From NCBI RefSeq assembly GCF_005048855.1, contig NZ_SUME01000001.1:930001-994000 (forward strand): 64,000 bases of DNA, in the 5' to 3' direction. The DNA is from Sphingobacterium olei. Lineage in GTDB: Bacteria; Bacteroidota; Bacteroidia; Sphingobacteriales; Sphingobacteriaceae. Position 1 is the stretch's first letter, and each line of letters begins with the position of its first letter. The notes under the pieces are model-generated. The model ran no database searches and was not told the DNA's origin. It worked only from the letters and a program-made list of their open reading frames with translations. Position numbers and translations under genes: made by a program. This document shows, piece by piece, positions 51,536 through 61,387 of this stretch.

Positions 51536-52611
51536 AAATCATGCCTTTGTTGATTTTGTAGTTCCCAAGCCACTACTAATTTCGCCATCATGCTATAGCG
51601 TTCCAGACCTTCCGGTTGGTTGTTGTGTTTCAGATAGCCGGAATAAAAGACCGTTGCTACACGATCAATCCATCCCGAATAGTGTTTCCAAAATTCCCGT
51701 TCCTCCAGCAGATCGGCTTTTACCAATGGCGAAAGTTTACTGATGTAGCTTTTGTACAATTCTTTATCTTTATACAGAGGCCTTAATAAATATTGGACTG
51801 CTTCATAATAAGCTGAATAGCGATACCAAGCATTCTCGTGATCCACCAATTTACGGAAAGCGATGAAATTACATTCGTCTTCAAATCCAATTCCCATTTG
51901 ATGTGCTAATTCGTGAATGGTCGTAAAAGGATAAGATTGAATCGGAATGTTTTGATTAACGTGAACCTCCTGTGTAAAAGGGTTGAAATAGCCCGTAACG
52001 GTAAAGTAGCTTACCAATTCGCTAGATAAAGGCGTTTTGCTGTGAACTTGTGTTTTAGATAGTATGGATGTAAATACCTGATCATTATGCATCAAATCTC
52101 TTAATTCCTTATTCGCAATTTCTTTCGATTTAGAGGATAGATCCAATTCCTCACGTAAATCGTTCGCCTGTAAAATATAGTTTTCCAACACATGCAGATG
52201 ATCTGCCCGCGAAACCTGTTCTACATTTAAGTGCATGTGCTGTGCCAAAGGTATCCGATAGTAGTTCGTGCCCCAGCTTATATAAAAATAGGTATAGAGA
52301 AAAAGAATGAATATCAAAAATTGTAAAATCCTGCGATAAGCGATAGCGTAATTTTTTTGAAACAGCGATTTGACACAGAGGGATAAAAATATTAAACCAG
52401 TAATTATGCAGCATCCATAAAAAATATCCCCTATGCTAAATGGCACCCAGGCAAACAAAATAACAGGCAAATAAGAAAAAACAGGATAAAAAATTCTGGA
52501 ATAATAAGACTCTACTCTTTGCGGATCTTGGTTAAATAAAAATAAAAAAAACTGGAGCGCCAATAGGATTCCAATTGTCCAATAATACCTTTTATAAGAA
52601 CCCATTACCAT
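51532..52611 (-). CDS. DUF3810 membrane-anchored zinc metalloprotease-like protein
   Basis: 359 residues. Three membrane helices are likely in the first 110 residues (IGILLALQFFLFLF, VILFAWVPFSIGDIF, FLIFILFLYTYFYISW). The remaining region carries TIHELAHQMGIGFEDECNF, an HExxH zinc site with a further E two turns later. DUF3810 is found in Bacteroidota and Firmicutes; peptidase activity is predicted, not shown. The gene overlaps the FMN reductase stop by 4 bases. Confidence 0.82.
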   Translation of the reverse strand: MVMGSYKRYYWTIGILLALQFFLFLFNQDPQRVESYYSRIFYPVFSYLPVILFAWVPFSIGDIFYGCCIITGLIFLSLCVKSLFQKNYAIAYRRILQFLIFILFLYTYFYISWGTNYYRIPLAQHMHLNVEQVSRADHLHVLENYILQANDLREELDLSSKSKEIANKELRDLMHNDQVFTSILSKTQVHSKTPLSSELVSYFTVTGYFNPFTQEVHVNQNIPIQSYPFTTIHELAHQMGIGFEDECNFIAFRKLVDHENAWYRYSAYYEAVQYLLRPLYKDKELYKSYISKLSPLVKADLLEEREFWKHYSGWIDRVATVFYSGYLKHNNQPEGLERYSMMAKLVVAWELQNQQRHDF

Positions 52612-52645
52612 ATATCTATGCCTATTATTTTACTTAGCGAATTAT

Positions 52646-53701
52646 TTATCCTTCATTTTCAAAATAGAGTTTGTAATAATTCATTCCCTTATCTTCATCG
52701 TATCCCTGTTCGAGATATTCTCTTTTGCCGTGTACATAGATATGAAAATTCTTATCCAGTTTGATGACGCTTTTATAGGAAGACTGCATTTTTTTAACAG
52801 CAGGACTTGCGATATCAAAATTAGTTTGGAAAGGCATATCAAATTCATCGGCAAAAGCTTGTTTATATTCATCAAACAAGCTTGCTGCCTTAGGGTTAGC
52901 AATCACTTCTTCTTCGAATTCAGCTTTATCAAATGTTTCTTTTGTTTTGAAATAGTTCATCGAACGATTTAGCAAGTCAATTTTGTCGGCAGTCTCAAGT
53001 TCAAAGACTTCGTCTAACTTCTCATTTACAAAATTCTTGTACACCTTCATTAAGTTGCCCGTTTGCTGATAATTGTCATTACGCGACTTTATTTTTAAAA
53101 ATTCGTCTTTCCAATATACAGCCTCAGATTGATTCGTTTGGTCAATTACCAATACCTTATATCCTTCTTCTGCCTCATCATTTATGATAACGACGCCTTT
53201 ATCTAATTTATTTATATTAATGGCCTCTTGTTCATAATTCAACTGAAAACCACCCTGTTGCGGTAGTACTTTTAAGTAAGTTTCTTTGTTTTCTGATTTG
53301 AATATACCAATGGCATCGTGCTCTTCGCCCTCCATTTGCACGTTTTTCAACGAAACAACATACACCTCTCCCGATTTGATTTTGGGATGTTCAGATACCT
53401 CATATAAGTGCTTTGAGACCTGCTGCGAAAATTCATGAAAAAGAATCTTTCCCTCAAAATATTTATGTACAAAGTGGTACAGTTCGTTCAGTTGGAGTTC
53501 CTCATTTGGATGATAAAATCGGTATACCTCATTTGCCTTTGCAAACGGCTTCATAAAATAATGCATTAACAGCTCAGGAAGAATCTCATCCTCGGCTAAA
53601 TCCACTGGATTATCGGACAATATATAAAATTCATCATTGGTTTTATTTCCCACATGATGAATGGATAGGTTTTCAAATACGGCGTCTTGATGGAAAAACA
53701 T
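52646..53701 (-). CDS. 37 kDa nucleoid-associated protein family
   Basis: 351 residues of the NdpA/YejK-type nucleoid-associated protein family, a Bacteroidota version. ILPELLMHYFMKPFAKANEVYRFYHP near 38 and the internal YVVSLKNVQMEGEEHDAIGIFKSENKETYLKVL are consistent; the last quarter, FHIYVHGKREYLEQGYDEDKGMNYYKLYF, is the conserved closing region. It may bind DNA or act on nucleoid condensation, based on family. It is adjacent to the HDAC-family gene by 15 bases. Confidence 0.82.
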   Translation of the reverse strand: MFFHQDAVFENLSIHHVGNKTNDEFYILSDNPVDLAEDEILPELLMHYFMKPFAKANEVYRFYHPNEELQLNELYHFVHKYFEGKILFHEFSQQVSKHLYEVSEHPKIKSGEVYVVSLKNVQMEGEEHDAIGIFKSENKETYLKVLPQQGGFQLNYEQEAININKLDKGVVIINDEAEEGYKVLVIDQTNQSEAVYWKDEFLKIKSRNDNYQQTGNLMKVYKNFVNEKLDEVFELETADKIDLLNRSMNYFKTKETFDKAEFEEEVIANPKAASLFDEYKQAFADEFDMPFQTNFDIASPAVKKMQSSYKSVIKLDKNFHIYVHGKREYLEQGYDEDKGMNYYKLYFENEG

Positions 53702-53716
53702 GGTTCAAAGTAAAAA

Positions 53717-54622
53717 TTAAAAACTAAATATATCTATTGCTGTCCGAAACGTTCCGACATGTGCGTTTACAATATCTTTAATGTGAGGTGAATAACCTCC
53801 TCCCATACTGATTTGCACAGGTATTTTTCGGTCAAAGCAGGTTTGTAGGATCATTTGGTCGCGTTTTCTCACACCTCGGGACGAAATTTTAAGTTTTCCC
53901 AACTTGTCTGTTTCTAAAATATCTACGCCCGCTTGGTAAAATACAAAATCAGGATTTATTTCCTCAAATAAATAATCCAAATGTTGTCTTAATATTGCCA
54001 AATAACTTTCGTCAGAGATGCCACCTTCCAATGGAATGTCTAGATAAGAACGCTCTTTGACAAAAGGAAAGTTTTTGTCACAATGCATCGAAAATGTAAA
54101 TATTGCAGAATGGTTTCTAAAAATATGAGCAGTACCATTACCTTGGTGTACATCCAAGTCAATAATTAGTATTCGATCAGCGAGATGCTGGCTATATAAG
54201 TAAGAAGCGGCAACAGCCTGATCGTTCAGTAAACAGAATCCTTCTCCAAAATCAAACCCGGCATGATGTGTTCCTCCCGCAGTATTAAATGATATGCCAA
54301 ATTGTTGTGCATACATAGCCGAACGAATAGTCCCATCCAAAATATAGCGCTCTCGATCGACCAATTCCTGAGATAATGGAAAGCCAATGCGTCGAATCAT
54401 CTTCGCATCCAATTGAAGCTGTAATAAGCTTTCAACATAAGATTCATCATGCGCCAAACAAACCGTTTCTTTTGAAGCGAGCTCCGGTTCAAAGAAGCTT
54501 TCAGGCGTAACCAATCCCTCATACAATAATTGTTCTGGGATCAATTCATATTTTACCATAGGAAAGCGATGACCTTCAGGCAATGAGTGGATATATGCTT
54601 TATGATGAGCTATTTTTAACAA
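53717..54622 (-). CDS. Histone deacetylase family protein
   Basis: 301 residues of the class II-like arginase-fold deacetylase family (acetylpolyamine/HDAC type). GGTHHAGFDFGEGFCLLND near 113-131 holds the active-site His-His, and LIIDLDVHQGNGTAHIF near 150 the zinc aspartate and histidine, with the later Asp in YQAGVDILETD. The start is a TTG at 54622 (MLKIAHHKAYIHSLPEGH), since no ATG lies in frame upstream and the next ATG would remove conserved residues. It deacetylates polyamines or proteins; substrate unknown. Confidence 0.87.
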   Translation of the reverse strand: MLKIAHHKAYIHSLPEGHRFPMVKYELIPEQLLYEGLVTPESFFEPELASKETVCLAHDESYVESLLQLQLDAKMIRRIGFPLSQELVDRERYILDGTIRSAMYAQQFGISFNTAGGTHHAGFDFGEGFCLLNDQAVAASYLYSQHLADRILIIDLDVHQGNGTAHIFRNHSAIFTFSMHCDKNFPFVKERSYLDIPLEGGISDESYLAILRQHLDYLFEEINPDFVFYQAGVDILETDKLGKLKISSRGVRKRDQMILQTCFDRKIPVQISMGGGYSPHIKDIVNAHVGTFRTAIDIFSF

Positions 54623-54703
54623 AGTACTATTTTTATTTCTTGCGAAAATACAAAGAAGTAAATAATTCTTATCTTAGAAATTCGAATAACTGTTATTATT
54701 AAA

Positions 54704-55357
54704 ATGGAAGAAAAAAAAGAATTACCTCAACTATCCGCTGAAGAATTACGTGTATTGGGATCGTTATTGGAAAAATCGAAGACCACCCCTGAGTATTACC
54801 CAATGACAGTCAACAGTTTACAATCAGCTTGTAATCAGAAAACATCCCGTAAACCTGTCGTTTCATACGATGAGAACACGATTATAACAACCTTAGATAT
54901 GCTAAAAAAACGTGGTTTGGTTTCCACGGTAGTTGGTGGAGGTAGTCGTGTCACTAAATATAAGCACAATTTGGCCATTCATTTCCCCTTGCTTCCTTCC
55001 GAATTGGCTGCATTATGCCTTCTTATCTTACGTGGTCCCCTTACAACTGGTGAAATTAATAGCAATGCAGGTAGACTATACGAATTTGAAACACTGGATG
55101 AAGTGCAAGAGCTATTGAATAAATTGAGTACAGATGAACCGGCTTATGTAAAACAGTTGCCTAAACGCCCGGGCCAAAAAGAAGCTCGATTTGTTCATCT
55201 ATTTGGTGAAGTAAATGAAGAAGACTACGACGTACCGCAGATGGCGAATCATAATGATTCACAGGTTCAGGTATTGGAAGACAGGGTAGCTATCCTTGAA
55301 GAACAATTGCATACGCTGCGGACGGAGTTTGATAAGCTAATAGCAGAATTAACATAA
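54704..55357 (+). CDS. YceH/DUF480 family winged-helix protein
   Basis: 217 residues. The N-terminal two thirds contain two winged-helix units: LSAEELRVLGSLLEKSKTTPEYYPMTVNSL..., then LDMLKKRGLVSTVVGGGSRVTKYKHNL, and ALCLLILRGPLTTGEINSNAGRLYEF. From about 180 a coiled-coil (VQVLEDRVAILEEQLHTLRTEFDKLIAEL) ends the protein. DUF480 proteins are conserved but no function is proven; the fold suggests DNA binding or interaction with transcription partners. Confidence 0.88.
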   Translation: MEEKKELPQLSAEELRVLGSLLEKSKTTPEYYPMTVNSLQSACNQKTSRKPVVSYDENTIITTLDMLKKRGLVSTVVGGGSRVTKYKHNLAIHFPLLPSELAALCLLILRGPLTTGEINSNAGRLYEFETLDEVQELLNKLSTDEPAYVKQLPKRPGQKEARFVHLFGEVNEEDYDVPQMANHNDSQVQVLEDRVAILEEQLHTLRTEFDKLIAELT

Positions 55358-55429
55358 TAGGTTGACGTTATTAGAAGAATATGGGACGTTTACAGTTTTC
55401 ATAAACTAAGATCATGACAGTATTAAAAT

Positions 55430-56443
55430 ATGATTAAAAGTATAATATTGAGCTATATCTTGCTCTCTGTATGCGCTTTCAGTAATGCACAGACATTTAC
55501 TTTACAGGTACAAAAGGATAGCGTAAGTTTTCGTGGATTAGATACATTTGGAGATGATGTAATATGGGTTTCGGGCAGCAAAGGTACCATTGGGTATTCA
55601 AAAGATGCCGGAAAAACCTGGAATTGGGTTAACCCGAGAGGCTATGGAGAAGTAGATTTTCGTGATATAAAAGTTTTTTCCGCGAAGGAGGCACTTATCA
55701 TAAGTGCAGGTACACCGGCAGTTGTTCTTCGTACGACAAATACCGGAAAATCTTGGGAAAAGGTATTTTCAGATGAGCGGCCCGAAGTCTTTTTTGATGC
55801 TGTAGATTTTGAGGGTAAAACAGGGTATATTTTAGGTGATCCGCTAGATGGAAGCTTTCAATTGCTTAAATCAACCAACAAGGGTAAATCGTGGAAAGAC
55901 ATTAGCGATCAGATGTACCTCATTGCTGACCAAGGTGAAGTGGCTTTCGCTGCATCCGGATCTTCTATTCAGTTACTAAATGGCGTATTATATGTTGGTA
56001 CCGGCGGCACATATTCCAGTCTTTTCAACTATGACCCTAAAAAATTACGTGTCGATAAATTTGACTGCCCCATTTGGTCCGGCAATTCTTCGACAGGGAT
56101 ATTTGCTATCGATTTTTATGATCAGTATAATGGGATAGTTGTTGGGGGGAATTATTTACAGGATAACGATAATAGAAACAACGTGTTAATTACTCGGGAT
56201 GCTGGTAAAAATTGGATTAAACCTCAGGTACCTGTCTCAGGTTTTAGATCAGATGTTTTGTTTCTTACAAAAGATACTGTAATTACCACGGGAACCTCCG
56301 GAACAGATTTATCTGCTGATGGCGGAATGAATTGGAAAACCATTTCTACACTGGGTTTCAACACAATAGCAAAGAGTAAGTCTGGAAAACATATATATTT
56401 AACCAATTCAAAAGGTCAGATATACACGTTGAAATTAAAGTAA
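55430..56443 (+). CDS. Secreted YCF48-like beta-propeller protein
   Basis: 337 residues with a signal peptide (1-20, ending NAQTF). The body is a repeated seven-bladed propeller with BNR/YCF48-type blades: IGYSKDAGKTWNWVNPRG, LRTTNTGKSWEKVFSDERPE, LLKSTNKGKSWKDI, ITRDAGKNWIKPQVPVSG and LSADGGMNWKTIS. This resembles photosystem II assembly factor YCF48 and sialidase-like propellers but lacks a catalytic site I can see. It is exported and probably binds proteins or carbohydrates. No co-transcribed partner is clear. Confidence 0.82.
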   Translation: MIKSIILSYILLSVCAFSNAQTFTLQVQKDSVSFRGLDTFGDDVIWVSGSKGTIGYSKDAGKTWNWVNPRGYGEVDFRDIKVFSAKEALIISAGTPAVVLRTTNTGKSWEKVFSDERPEVFFDAVDFEGKTGYILGDPLDGSFQLLKSTNKGKSWKDISDQMYLIADQGEVAFAASGSSIQLLNGVLYVGTGGTYSSLFNYDPKKLRVDKFDCPIWSGNSSTGIFAIDFYDQYNGIVVGGNYLQDNDNRNNVLITRDAGKNWIKPQVPVSGFRSDVLFLTKDTVITTGTSGTDLSADGGMNWKTISTLGFNTIAKSKSGKHIYLTNSKGQIYTLKLK

Positions 56444-56448
56444 AAAAA

Positions 56449-56471
56449 GAAAGTCCCATAACAGGACTTTC
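56449..56471. terminator. Bidirectional terminator between convergent genes
   Basis: GAAAGTCC (56449-56456) and GGACTTTC (56464-56471) pair around a 7-base loop, with A-rich sequence on both outer flanks, so it serves either strand. Confidence 0.78.
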
Positions 56472-56501
56472 AAAAATTAATATTATTATAGTCATTTCAA
56501 G

Positions 56502-56924
56502 TTATCCCAACGGTTCTAGGTATTGCGCATACGCGTACCCTTCTTCACCATCTTTCGTGCGTACGAGCCACCATTGATCATTTGCACGACTGATGAGTGT
56601 AATAACTTCGTCTTTTGCGGCCTTACTTAATATGGGTTGATCAGTTCCCGGCCCTTTACGTATGTTCAGGTTAGAACGCTCAGTTTTCACCCTCACTTGA
56701 CTTCCTGCTACAGCCGTAGAAACATCTACATTCATGACAACATCACCTGTTAAAAAATTAGGATCGATTTGATTGTAGATATCCCAGAGCTTGTTTTTTA
56801 CATCAGCATTCGGAGCTATTCCCCGTATCTGCAATACACCTTCTTGTTCAGCTACTTGCAAATCAGATATGCCGGAACTCCGAGCGGTATCTATGAGTAC
56901 TTTATATTTACCGATTAGTGCCAT
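56502..56924 (-). CDS. BON-like and SH3 domain protein
   Basis: 140 residues. The first 75 form a small BON-like fold (ISDLQVAEQEGVLQIRGIAPNADVKNKLWDIYN), followed by an SH3b-type domain (about 80-140: SNLNIRKGPGTDQPILSKAAKDEVITL, then GEEGYAYAQYL) that usually binds peptidoglycan. No signal peptide is visible, yet the SH3b type suggests a periplasmic or envelope role. It is upstream of nothing on the same strand but follows the BON lipoprotein after 26 bases, so they may be one message. Confidence 0.8.
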   Translation of the reverse strand: MALIGKYKVLIDTARSSGISDLQVAEQEGVLQIRGIAPNADVKNKLWDIYNQIDPNFLTGDVVMNVDVSTAVAGSQVRVKTERSNLNIRKGPGTDQPILSKAAKDEVITLISRANDQWWLVRTKDGEEGYAYAQYLEPLG

Positions 56925-56950
56925 AATATTTATGCTATTTAGATGAAAAA

Positions 56951-57433
56951 TTAGTTAACTGTAATTCCAGATAGATCCACTTTTTTCGGATTAAGCGCAT
57001 CTAACGATTGTTTTAACGTTTGAATACGCGTTTGCTCGACAGTCCCGGTAACGGTAATTACCCCATCATTCACTGTAGCTGTCACCGATGGAAAATCCTT
57101 TGTAGCATCTATAACCTTAGCTGCCAAATCTGTTGTATCGGTGTTTGTTTCAATGGGTCGGATCACAATATTGTTTACAACCGACTTAATCGCCTTATTA
57201 TCAGCTGATTTAGCAGATGTTTCAAGTACCCTCTTTTCATCTTCTGTAGTTACTGTACCCGATAACGTAACAACGCCTTCTTCAACTTCTACCATCACAT
57301 CGGGGTTTGAGCCCACAGCTGTTTCCACTTTTACTTTTAGGTCAGCATCGGACACTTTGGATGTACAAGAAATGGTACCAACCGTTAATACTCCCGATAA
57401 TAGGATTACTGATAATGCTTTTTTAAATTTCAT
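56951..57433 (-). CDS. BON-domain lipoprotein
   Basis: 160 residues from the ATG at 57433; a TTG three codons earlier is less likely. The export signal KALSVILLSGVLTVGTISC ends in a lipobox with Cys23. Two BON domains follow (about 30-95, ADLKVKVETAVGSNPDVMVEVEEGVVTLSG; and about 98-160, DLAAKVIDATKDFPSVTATVNDGVITVTG). BON domains bind phospholipid and are seen in OsmY and outer-membrane partners; the protein probably stabilises the envelope under stress. Confidence 0.87.
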   Translation of the reverse strand: MKFKKALSVILLSGVLTVGTISCTSKVSDADLKVKVETAVGSNPDVMVEVEEGVVTLSGTVTTEDEKRVLETSAKSADNKAIKSVVNNIVIRPIETNTDTTDLAAKVIDATKDFPSVTATVNDGVITVTGTVEQTRIQTLKQSLDALNPKKVDLSGITVN

Positions 57434-57531
57434 AATGCCCAAAGTTTAATTATTTACACAAGTTTTATTCTTCCAAAACGCCTGAAATAAGAAATTGTTT
57501 TTAAAAATAAATGCTTGGGTTAATTGCTATA

Positions 57532-57987
57532 TTATCGTACGTGAAGAATAATATTTTTCTTTTGATTAAACTCAAAGGTATCATTAACTTTTTTTTCTAA
57601 AAGTATCTGACCGATTGGAGAAGCTGGAGAAACAACAAATATTGATGCTCCGGACACGGTAACCGCACCAATACTAATGGATAGAAAATAAATAGCATTA
57701 TCAGTCGTAACGACACTACCTAGTAATACTACTTCATGATGGAAGTCGGGGTCCATTTGCAAAAGCACATTTTTGTCTGCATTCGCGTTTTTCAATTGAG
57801 ACTGGTAACGGTTAAGATCTTGTTGAATCATTTCCCTACTCGTTTCGTATTTATCTCCTGCACTACTTTTTGTTTCTTCTGTTAATGCATATTGTGCATC
57901 ATCTATAGCTTTATTGATTTCTTGTATCCTACTCTGCACATGTTCAAAACAAGCATCTACAATCTTCCTTTTATTTGGTATTTCCAT
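57532..57987 (-). CDS. GreA/GreB-like C-terminal domain protein
   Basis: 151 residues. The N-terminal half is a long coiled-coil (about 10-80, VQSRIQEINKAIDDAQYAL, then REMIQQDLNRYQSQLKNANADKNV) and the C-terminal half is the FKBP-like GreA domain (SPASPIGQILLEKKVNDTFEF near 123-143). Genes like this in Bacteroidota are often labelled as acyl carrier protein synthase in error; no ketoacyl synthase features exist. The acidic tip needed for transcript cleavage is uncertain, so it may bind RNA polymerase without GreA activity. Confidence 0.75.
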   Translation of the reverse strand: MEIPNKRKIVDACFEHVQSRIQEINKAIDDAQYALTEETKSSAGDKYETSREMIQQDLNRYQSQLKNANADKNVLLQMDPDFHHEVVLLGSVVTTDNAIYFLSISIGAVTVSGASIFVVSPASPIGQILLEKKVNDTFEFNQKKNIILHVR

Positions 57988-58003
57988 ATCAGAATTTAAA
58001 ATA

Positions 58004-58033
58004 AAAGCGTCAACACAGATATGTTGACGCTTT
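58004..58033 (-). terminator. Terminator of the Ala/Lys-rich lipoprotein gene
   Basis: 12-bp perfect arms (58004-58015, 58022-58033) around a 6-base loop; on the minus strand it is followed by TATTTTAAATTC. It lies 30 bases past the stop at 58064. Confidence 0.78.
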
Positions 58034-58063
58034 CTATAACAAAATCCAGTACAATTTAGTATA

Positions 58064-58570
58064 CTAGTTTTTTAGAGCTTCTTTCAAATTTTCAGCTTTT
58101 CTTTCCGCTTCTTTAGCTGCCTTATTAGCAGCTTCTCCCGTTTTGTCAACTGCCTTATCGATTGCCTGTCCTGTTTTATCAGCCGCTCTCTTAGTAGCTT
58201 CTACAGCAATATCAATTCCCCTGCCGGTCGCATCAGCAGCCCTTCCCAAAGCGGCTTTAGTTCTCTCCCAAGCTGTATTTGCTTCATCTAACGCTTTCCG
58301 AGACGTCTCTTCCGCTTTTTTGTCGCCTTTTTTTACAGCAGCATCCAAATCCGCTTTAGCTTGGTTTACTTTTGCCTCAGCATCGGCAAGGTCTTTTTCA
58401 GTCTGTGCATGCACATGAGCTGCATGTTCATCAATAGTTTCCAACGTATGATCCAAATGTTCCCCGACAGTAGTATCGCCATCATGATTTCTATCCGCCG
58501 ATGACGGATTATTGCATGCCGAAAAAGTCAGTCCACCGGCAACAAAAGCTAATAATGCAAATCTTTTCAT
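58064..58570 (-). CDS. Ala/Lys-rich helical lipoprotein
   Basis: 168 residues. The signal MKRFALLAFVAGGLTFSAC ends in a lipobox at Cys19. A linker with HDGDTTVGEHLDHTLETIDEHAAHVHAQ precedes a long helix rich in Ala, Lys, Glu and Asp (about 58-168) made of repeats like AADATGRGIDIAVEATKRAADKTGQAIDKAVDKTGEAANKAAK. This 11-residue-type pattern recalls LEA-like or apolipoprotein-like stress proteins in the periplasm (inference). No enzyme motif is present. Confidence 0.8.
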   Translation of the reverse strand: MKRFALLAFVAGGLTFSACNNPSSADRNHDGDTTVGEHLDHTLETIDEHAAHVHAQTEKDLADAEAKVNQAKADLDAAVKKGDKKAEETSRKALDEANTAWERTKAALGRAADATGRGIDIAVEATKRAADKTGQAIDKAVDKTGEAANKAAKEAERKAENLKEALKN

Positions 58571-58646
58571 TTTTACCTCAATTTAGTTTATAAGTTATAA
58601 TTCAAGACTAATAACACGCAATTTCTATGCCAAGGCGATCATTCGA

Positions 58647-59531
58647 TTATCCACTATAAATAGTGCCCTTTGCTGCTTCTAAGGTGTTTTTTAACAGCCC
58701 CACAATCGTCATCAAACCAACTCCTCCGGGTACGGGTGTAATCCATGAAGATTTTTTGGATACTTCATCAAAGTCAACGTCTCCATAAAGCTTAAAACCT
58801 GACTTTGTTTCAGTGGAGTCCTCCCTATTAATACCAACATCTATCACTATTGCTCCATCTTTAACCATATCAGCTGTCACAAAATTCTTTTTCCCAATAG
58901 CAGCAACAATGATATCAGCTCTTAACACTTCAGCTTTAAGATCTTTAGTACGGCTATGTGTAAGCGTTACCGTACAGTTGCCTGGATTACTATTTCGGGC
59001 CAACAGGATACTCATTGGTGAACCAACAATATTACTGCGTCCAACGACAACTGCATGCTTACCAGAAGTATCTATTCCATAATGGTCCAACATTAATAGA
59101 ACACCATATGGAGTAGCCGGAATAAAACAAGGTAGATTGCGTTGCATGCGACCTAAATTTATTGGATGAAAGCCATCGACATCTTTCTTGTAATCGATTG
59201 CTTCAGTCACTTTTTCAGGATCAATATGTTTTGGTAACGGGAGCTGTACAATCAGGCCGTCAATACTGTCATCTTTATTTATTTCGGCTATTTTAGCCAA
59301 CAGTTCCTCTTCTGTGACATCCGCTTCATAACGAATATTTGTCGATTCAAACCCTACTAATTCGCAATTACGCATTTTGCTGGCCACATAGGTTTCACTC
59401 CCCCCATCATTTCCAACAAGAATAGCGACTAAATGAGGTTTTCGCCCAGATTGAACAGTAAATTCCGCCGCCTCTTTCTTGATATCTTCTTTTATTTTAG
59501 CTGATACTTCTTTTCCGTTAAGTAATTTCAT
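58647..59531 (-). CDS. folD: Bifunctional methylenetetrahydrofolate dehydrogenase/cyclohydrolase
   Basis: 294 residues. The folate site [18 protein letters not shown] near 50 includes the catalytic lysine, [12 protein letters not shown] is near 94, [12 protein letters not shown] near 119 and the NADP site [16 protein letters not shown] near 164. The final [23 protein letters not shown] is canonical. It provides one-carbon folates for purine and related synthesis. A 31-base gap separates it from lepA on the same strand. Confidence 0.95.
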   Translation of the reverse strand: MKLLNGKEVSAKIKEDIKKEAAEFTVQSGRKPHLVAILVGNDGGSETYVASKMRNCELVGFESTNIRYEADVTEEELLAKIAEINKDDSIDGLIVQLPLPKHIDPEKVTEAIDYKKDVDGFHPINLGRMQRNLPCFIPATPYGVLLMLDHYGIDTSGKHAVVVGRSNIVGSPMSILLARNSNPGNCTVTLTHSRTKDLKAEVLRADIIVAAIGKKNFVTADMVKDGAIVIDVGINREDSTETKSGFKLYGDVDFDEVSKKSSWITPVPGGVGLMTIVGLLKNTLEAAKGTIYSG

Positions 59532-59562
59532 CTCTTATAATTGTAGTGTTGACAACGTTAGA

Positions 59563-61353
59563 TTAATCCAATTTTAAAACTGCCATGAATGCCGATTGTG
59601 GAATTTCTACATTTCCAACTTGACGCATGCGCTTTTTACCTTTTTTCTGTTTTTCCAATAATTTGCGTTTACGGGAAATATCTCCACCATAACATTTCGC
59701 TGTTACGTCTTTACGTAGTGCAGAGATCGTTTCCCTGGCAATTATCTTCGCACCTATAGATGCTTGAATGCGAATCTCAAATTGTTGGCGCGGCAAAAGT
59801 TCTTTTAACTTTTCACAGATCTTTTTACCAAAATCATAGGCATTACTACGGTGAATTAACGACGACAATGCATCTACAGGTTCATCATTCAAACGAATGT
59901 CCAGTTTCACCAAATCCGATTTACGGTATCCTATCTGATGGTAATCAAAAGATGCATATCCTTTAGAAATCGTTTTCAGTTTGTCGTAAAAATCAAATAC
60001 AATCTCCCCCATTGGCATTTCAAATACAAGTTCTACCCTGTCCGAAGTCAAATAGGATTGATTGATAATGGTACCTCTCTTTTGAATACAAAGGGACATT
60101 ACCGGGCCGACAAAATCGGCCTTCGTGATAATATTTGCTTTAATATAAGGCTCTTCTATTGCGTCCAATTTACTTGGATCTGGAAGATCCGACGGGTTGT
60201 GAACCACCACCTCTTCATTATCTTTCGTTAAATATGCGCGATATGATACGTTAGGAACGGTCGTGATAACCGTCATGTTAAATTCACGCTCCAGACGCTC
60301 TTGGATAATTTCCATATGCAACATACCCAAGAATCCACAACGGAATCCAAACCCAAGTGCCGCAGAAGACTCCGGTTCGAAAACCAATGAAGCATCATTG
60401 AGTTGTAATCGGTGCATCGATTCACGTAATTCCTCGTAATCCTCCGTATCGACAGGATAAATTCCCGCAAATACCATAGGCTTTACCTCTTCAAATCCTT
60501 GTATCGCAGTGGTACACGGACGATCTCTGTGCGTAATAGTATCCCCAACTTTTACTTCGCGGGCTTCTTTTATTCCAGATATGATATAGCCTACATCTCC
60601 GGTCCTTATCACATCTTTGGGAACTTGCGACAACTTTAATGTGCCAATTTCATCTGCCGCGTACTCTTTACCGGTAGCCACAAACTTCACCTTATCTCCC
60701 TTGCGTATTTCGCCATTCTCGACTTTAAAATAAGCCATAATCCCCCGAAAAGAATTAAATACAGAATCAAAGATTAAAGCTTGCAATGGTCCATCGGCAT
60801 CCCCTACGGGAGCAGGTACTCGTTCAATGATTGCGGTTAGGATATCTTCAATCCCCATACCGGTTTTACCTGATGCGGGAATAATGTCTTCTCTTCGTCC
60901 ACCGATCAACTCTACAATCTGGTCTTTTACCTCTTCTGGCATTGCACCAGGTAAATCCATCTTATTTAAGATAGGAATAATCTCGAGGTCATGTTCTAAA
61001 GCCAAATATAAATTTGATATAGTCTGTGCTTGTATTCCTTGCGCTGCATCCACAATCAAAAGCGCGCCTTCACAGGCAGCGATGGAGCGGGAAACTTCGT
61101 ACGAAAAATCGACGTGGCCCGGAGTGTCAATGAGGTTTAAAATATAATTCTGCCCGTCCTTAATATATTCCATTTGGATGGCATGGCTTTTTATCGTAAT
61201 TCCACGTTCTCTTTCCAAATCCATGTCATCCAATAGTTGTGCTTGCGCTTGCCTCTGGGTGATGGTCTTTGTAAATTCTAATAGTCTATCTGCCAGCGTA
61301 CTCTTTCCGTGGTCAATATGTGCTATAATACAAAAATTGCGTATATGCTTCAT
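59563..61353 (-). CDS. lepA: Elongation factor 4
   Basis: 596 residues, the normal LepA length. The GTPase motifs are G1 [16 protein letters not shown] (11-26), switch I with [15 protein letters not shown]3 [15 protein letters not shown] near 77 and G4 NKMDLPGA near 131. The C-terminal domain ends [24 protein letters not shown] with the LepA-specific basic tail. It assists ribosome back-translocation under ionic or cold stress. A TATATTTG box lies 27 bases upstream on the minus strand. Confidence 0.96.
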   Translation of the reverse strand: MKHIRNFCIIAHIDHGKSTLADRLLEFTKTITQRQAQAQLLDDMDLERERGITIKSHAIQMEYIKDGQNYILNLIDTPGHVDFSYEVSRSIAACEGALLIVDAAQGIQAQTISNLYLALEHDLEIIPILNKMDLPGAMPEEVKDQIVELIGGRREDIIPASGKTGMGIEDILTAIIERVPAPVGDADGPLQALIFDSVFNSFRGIMAYFKVENGEIRKGDKVKFVATGKEYAADEIGTLKLSQVPKDVIRTGDVGYIISGIKEAREVKVGDTITHRDRPCTTAIQGFEEVKPMVFAGIYPVDTEDYEELRESMHRLQLNDASLVFEPESSAALGFGFRCGFLGMLHMEIIQERLEREFNMTVITTVPNVSYRAYLTKDNEEVVVHNPSDLPDPSKLDAIEEPYIKANIITKADFVGPVMSLCIQKRGTIINQSYLTSDRVELVFEMPMGEIVFDFYDKLKTISKGYASFDYHQIGYRKSDLVKLDIRLNDEPVDALSSLIHRSNAYDFGKKICEKLKELLPRQQFEIRIQASIGAKIIARETISALRKDVTAKCYGGDISRKRKLLEKQKKGKKRMRQVGNVEIPQSAFMAVLKLD

Positions 61354-61379
61354 GTAGGTTCTTGCCTTCTAATAAACCG

Positions 61380-61387
61380 CAAATATA
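61380..61387 (-). promoter_or_regulatory. -7 promoter box of lepA
   Basis: On the minus strand the box reads TATATTTG, fitting TAnnTTTG exactly, with the lepA start 27 bases downstream. The -33 element is not distinct. Confidence 0.55.

Noticed and set aside
58143..58418. 91-codon frame antisense to the Ala/Lys-rich lipoprotein gene
   Set aside because: Ala/Ser-rich shadow caused by the repetitive coding strand.
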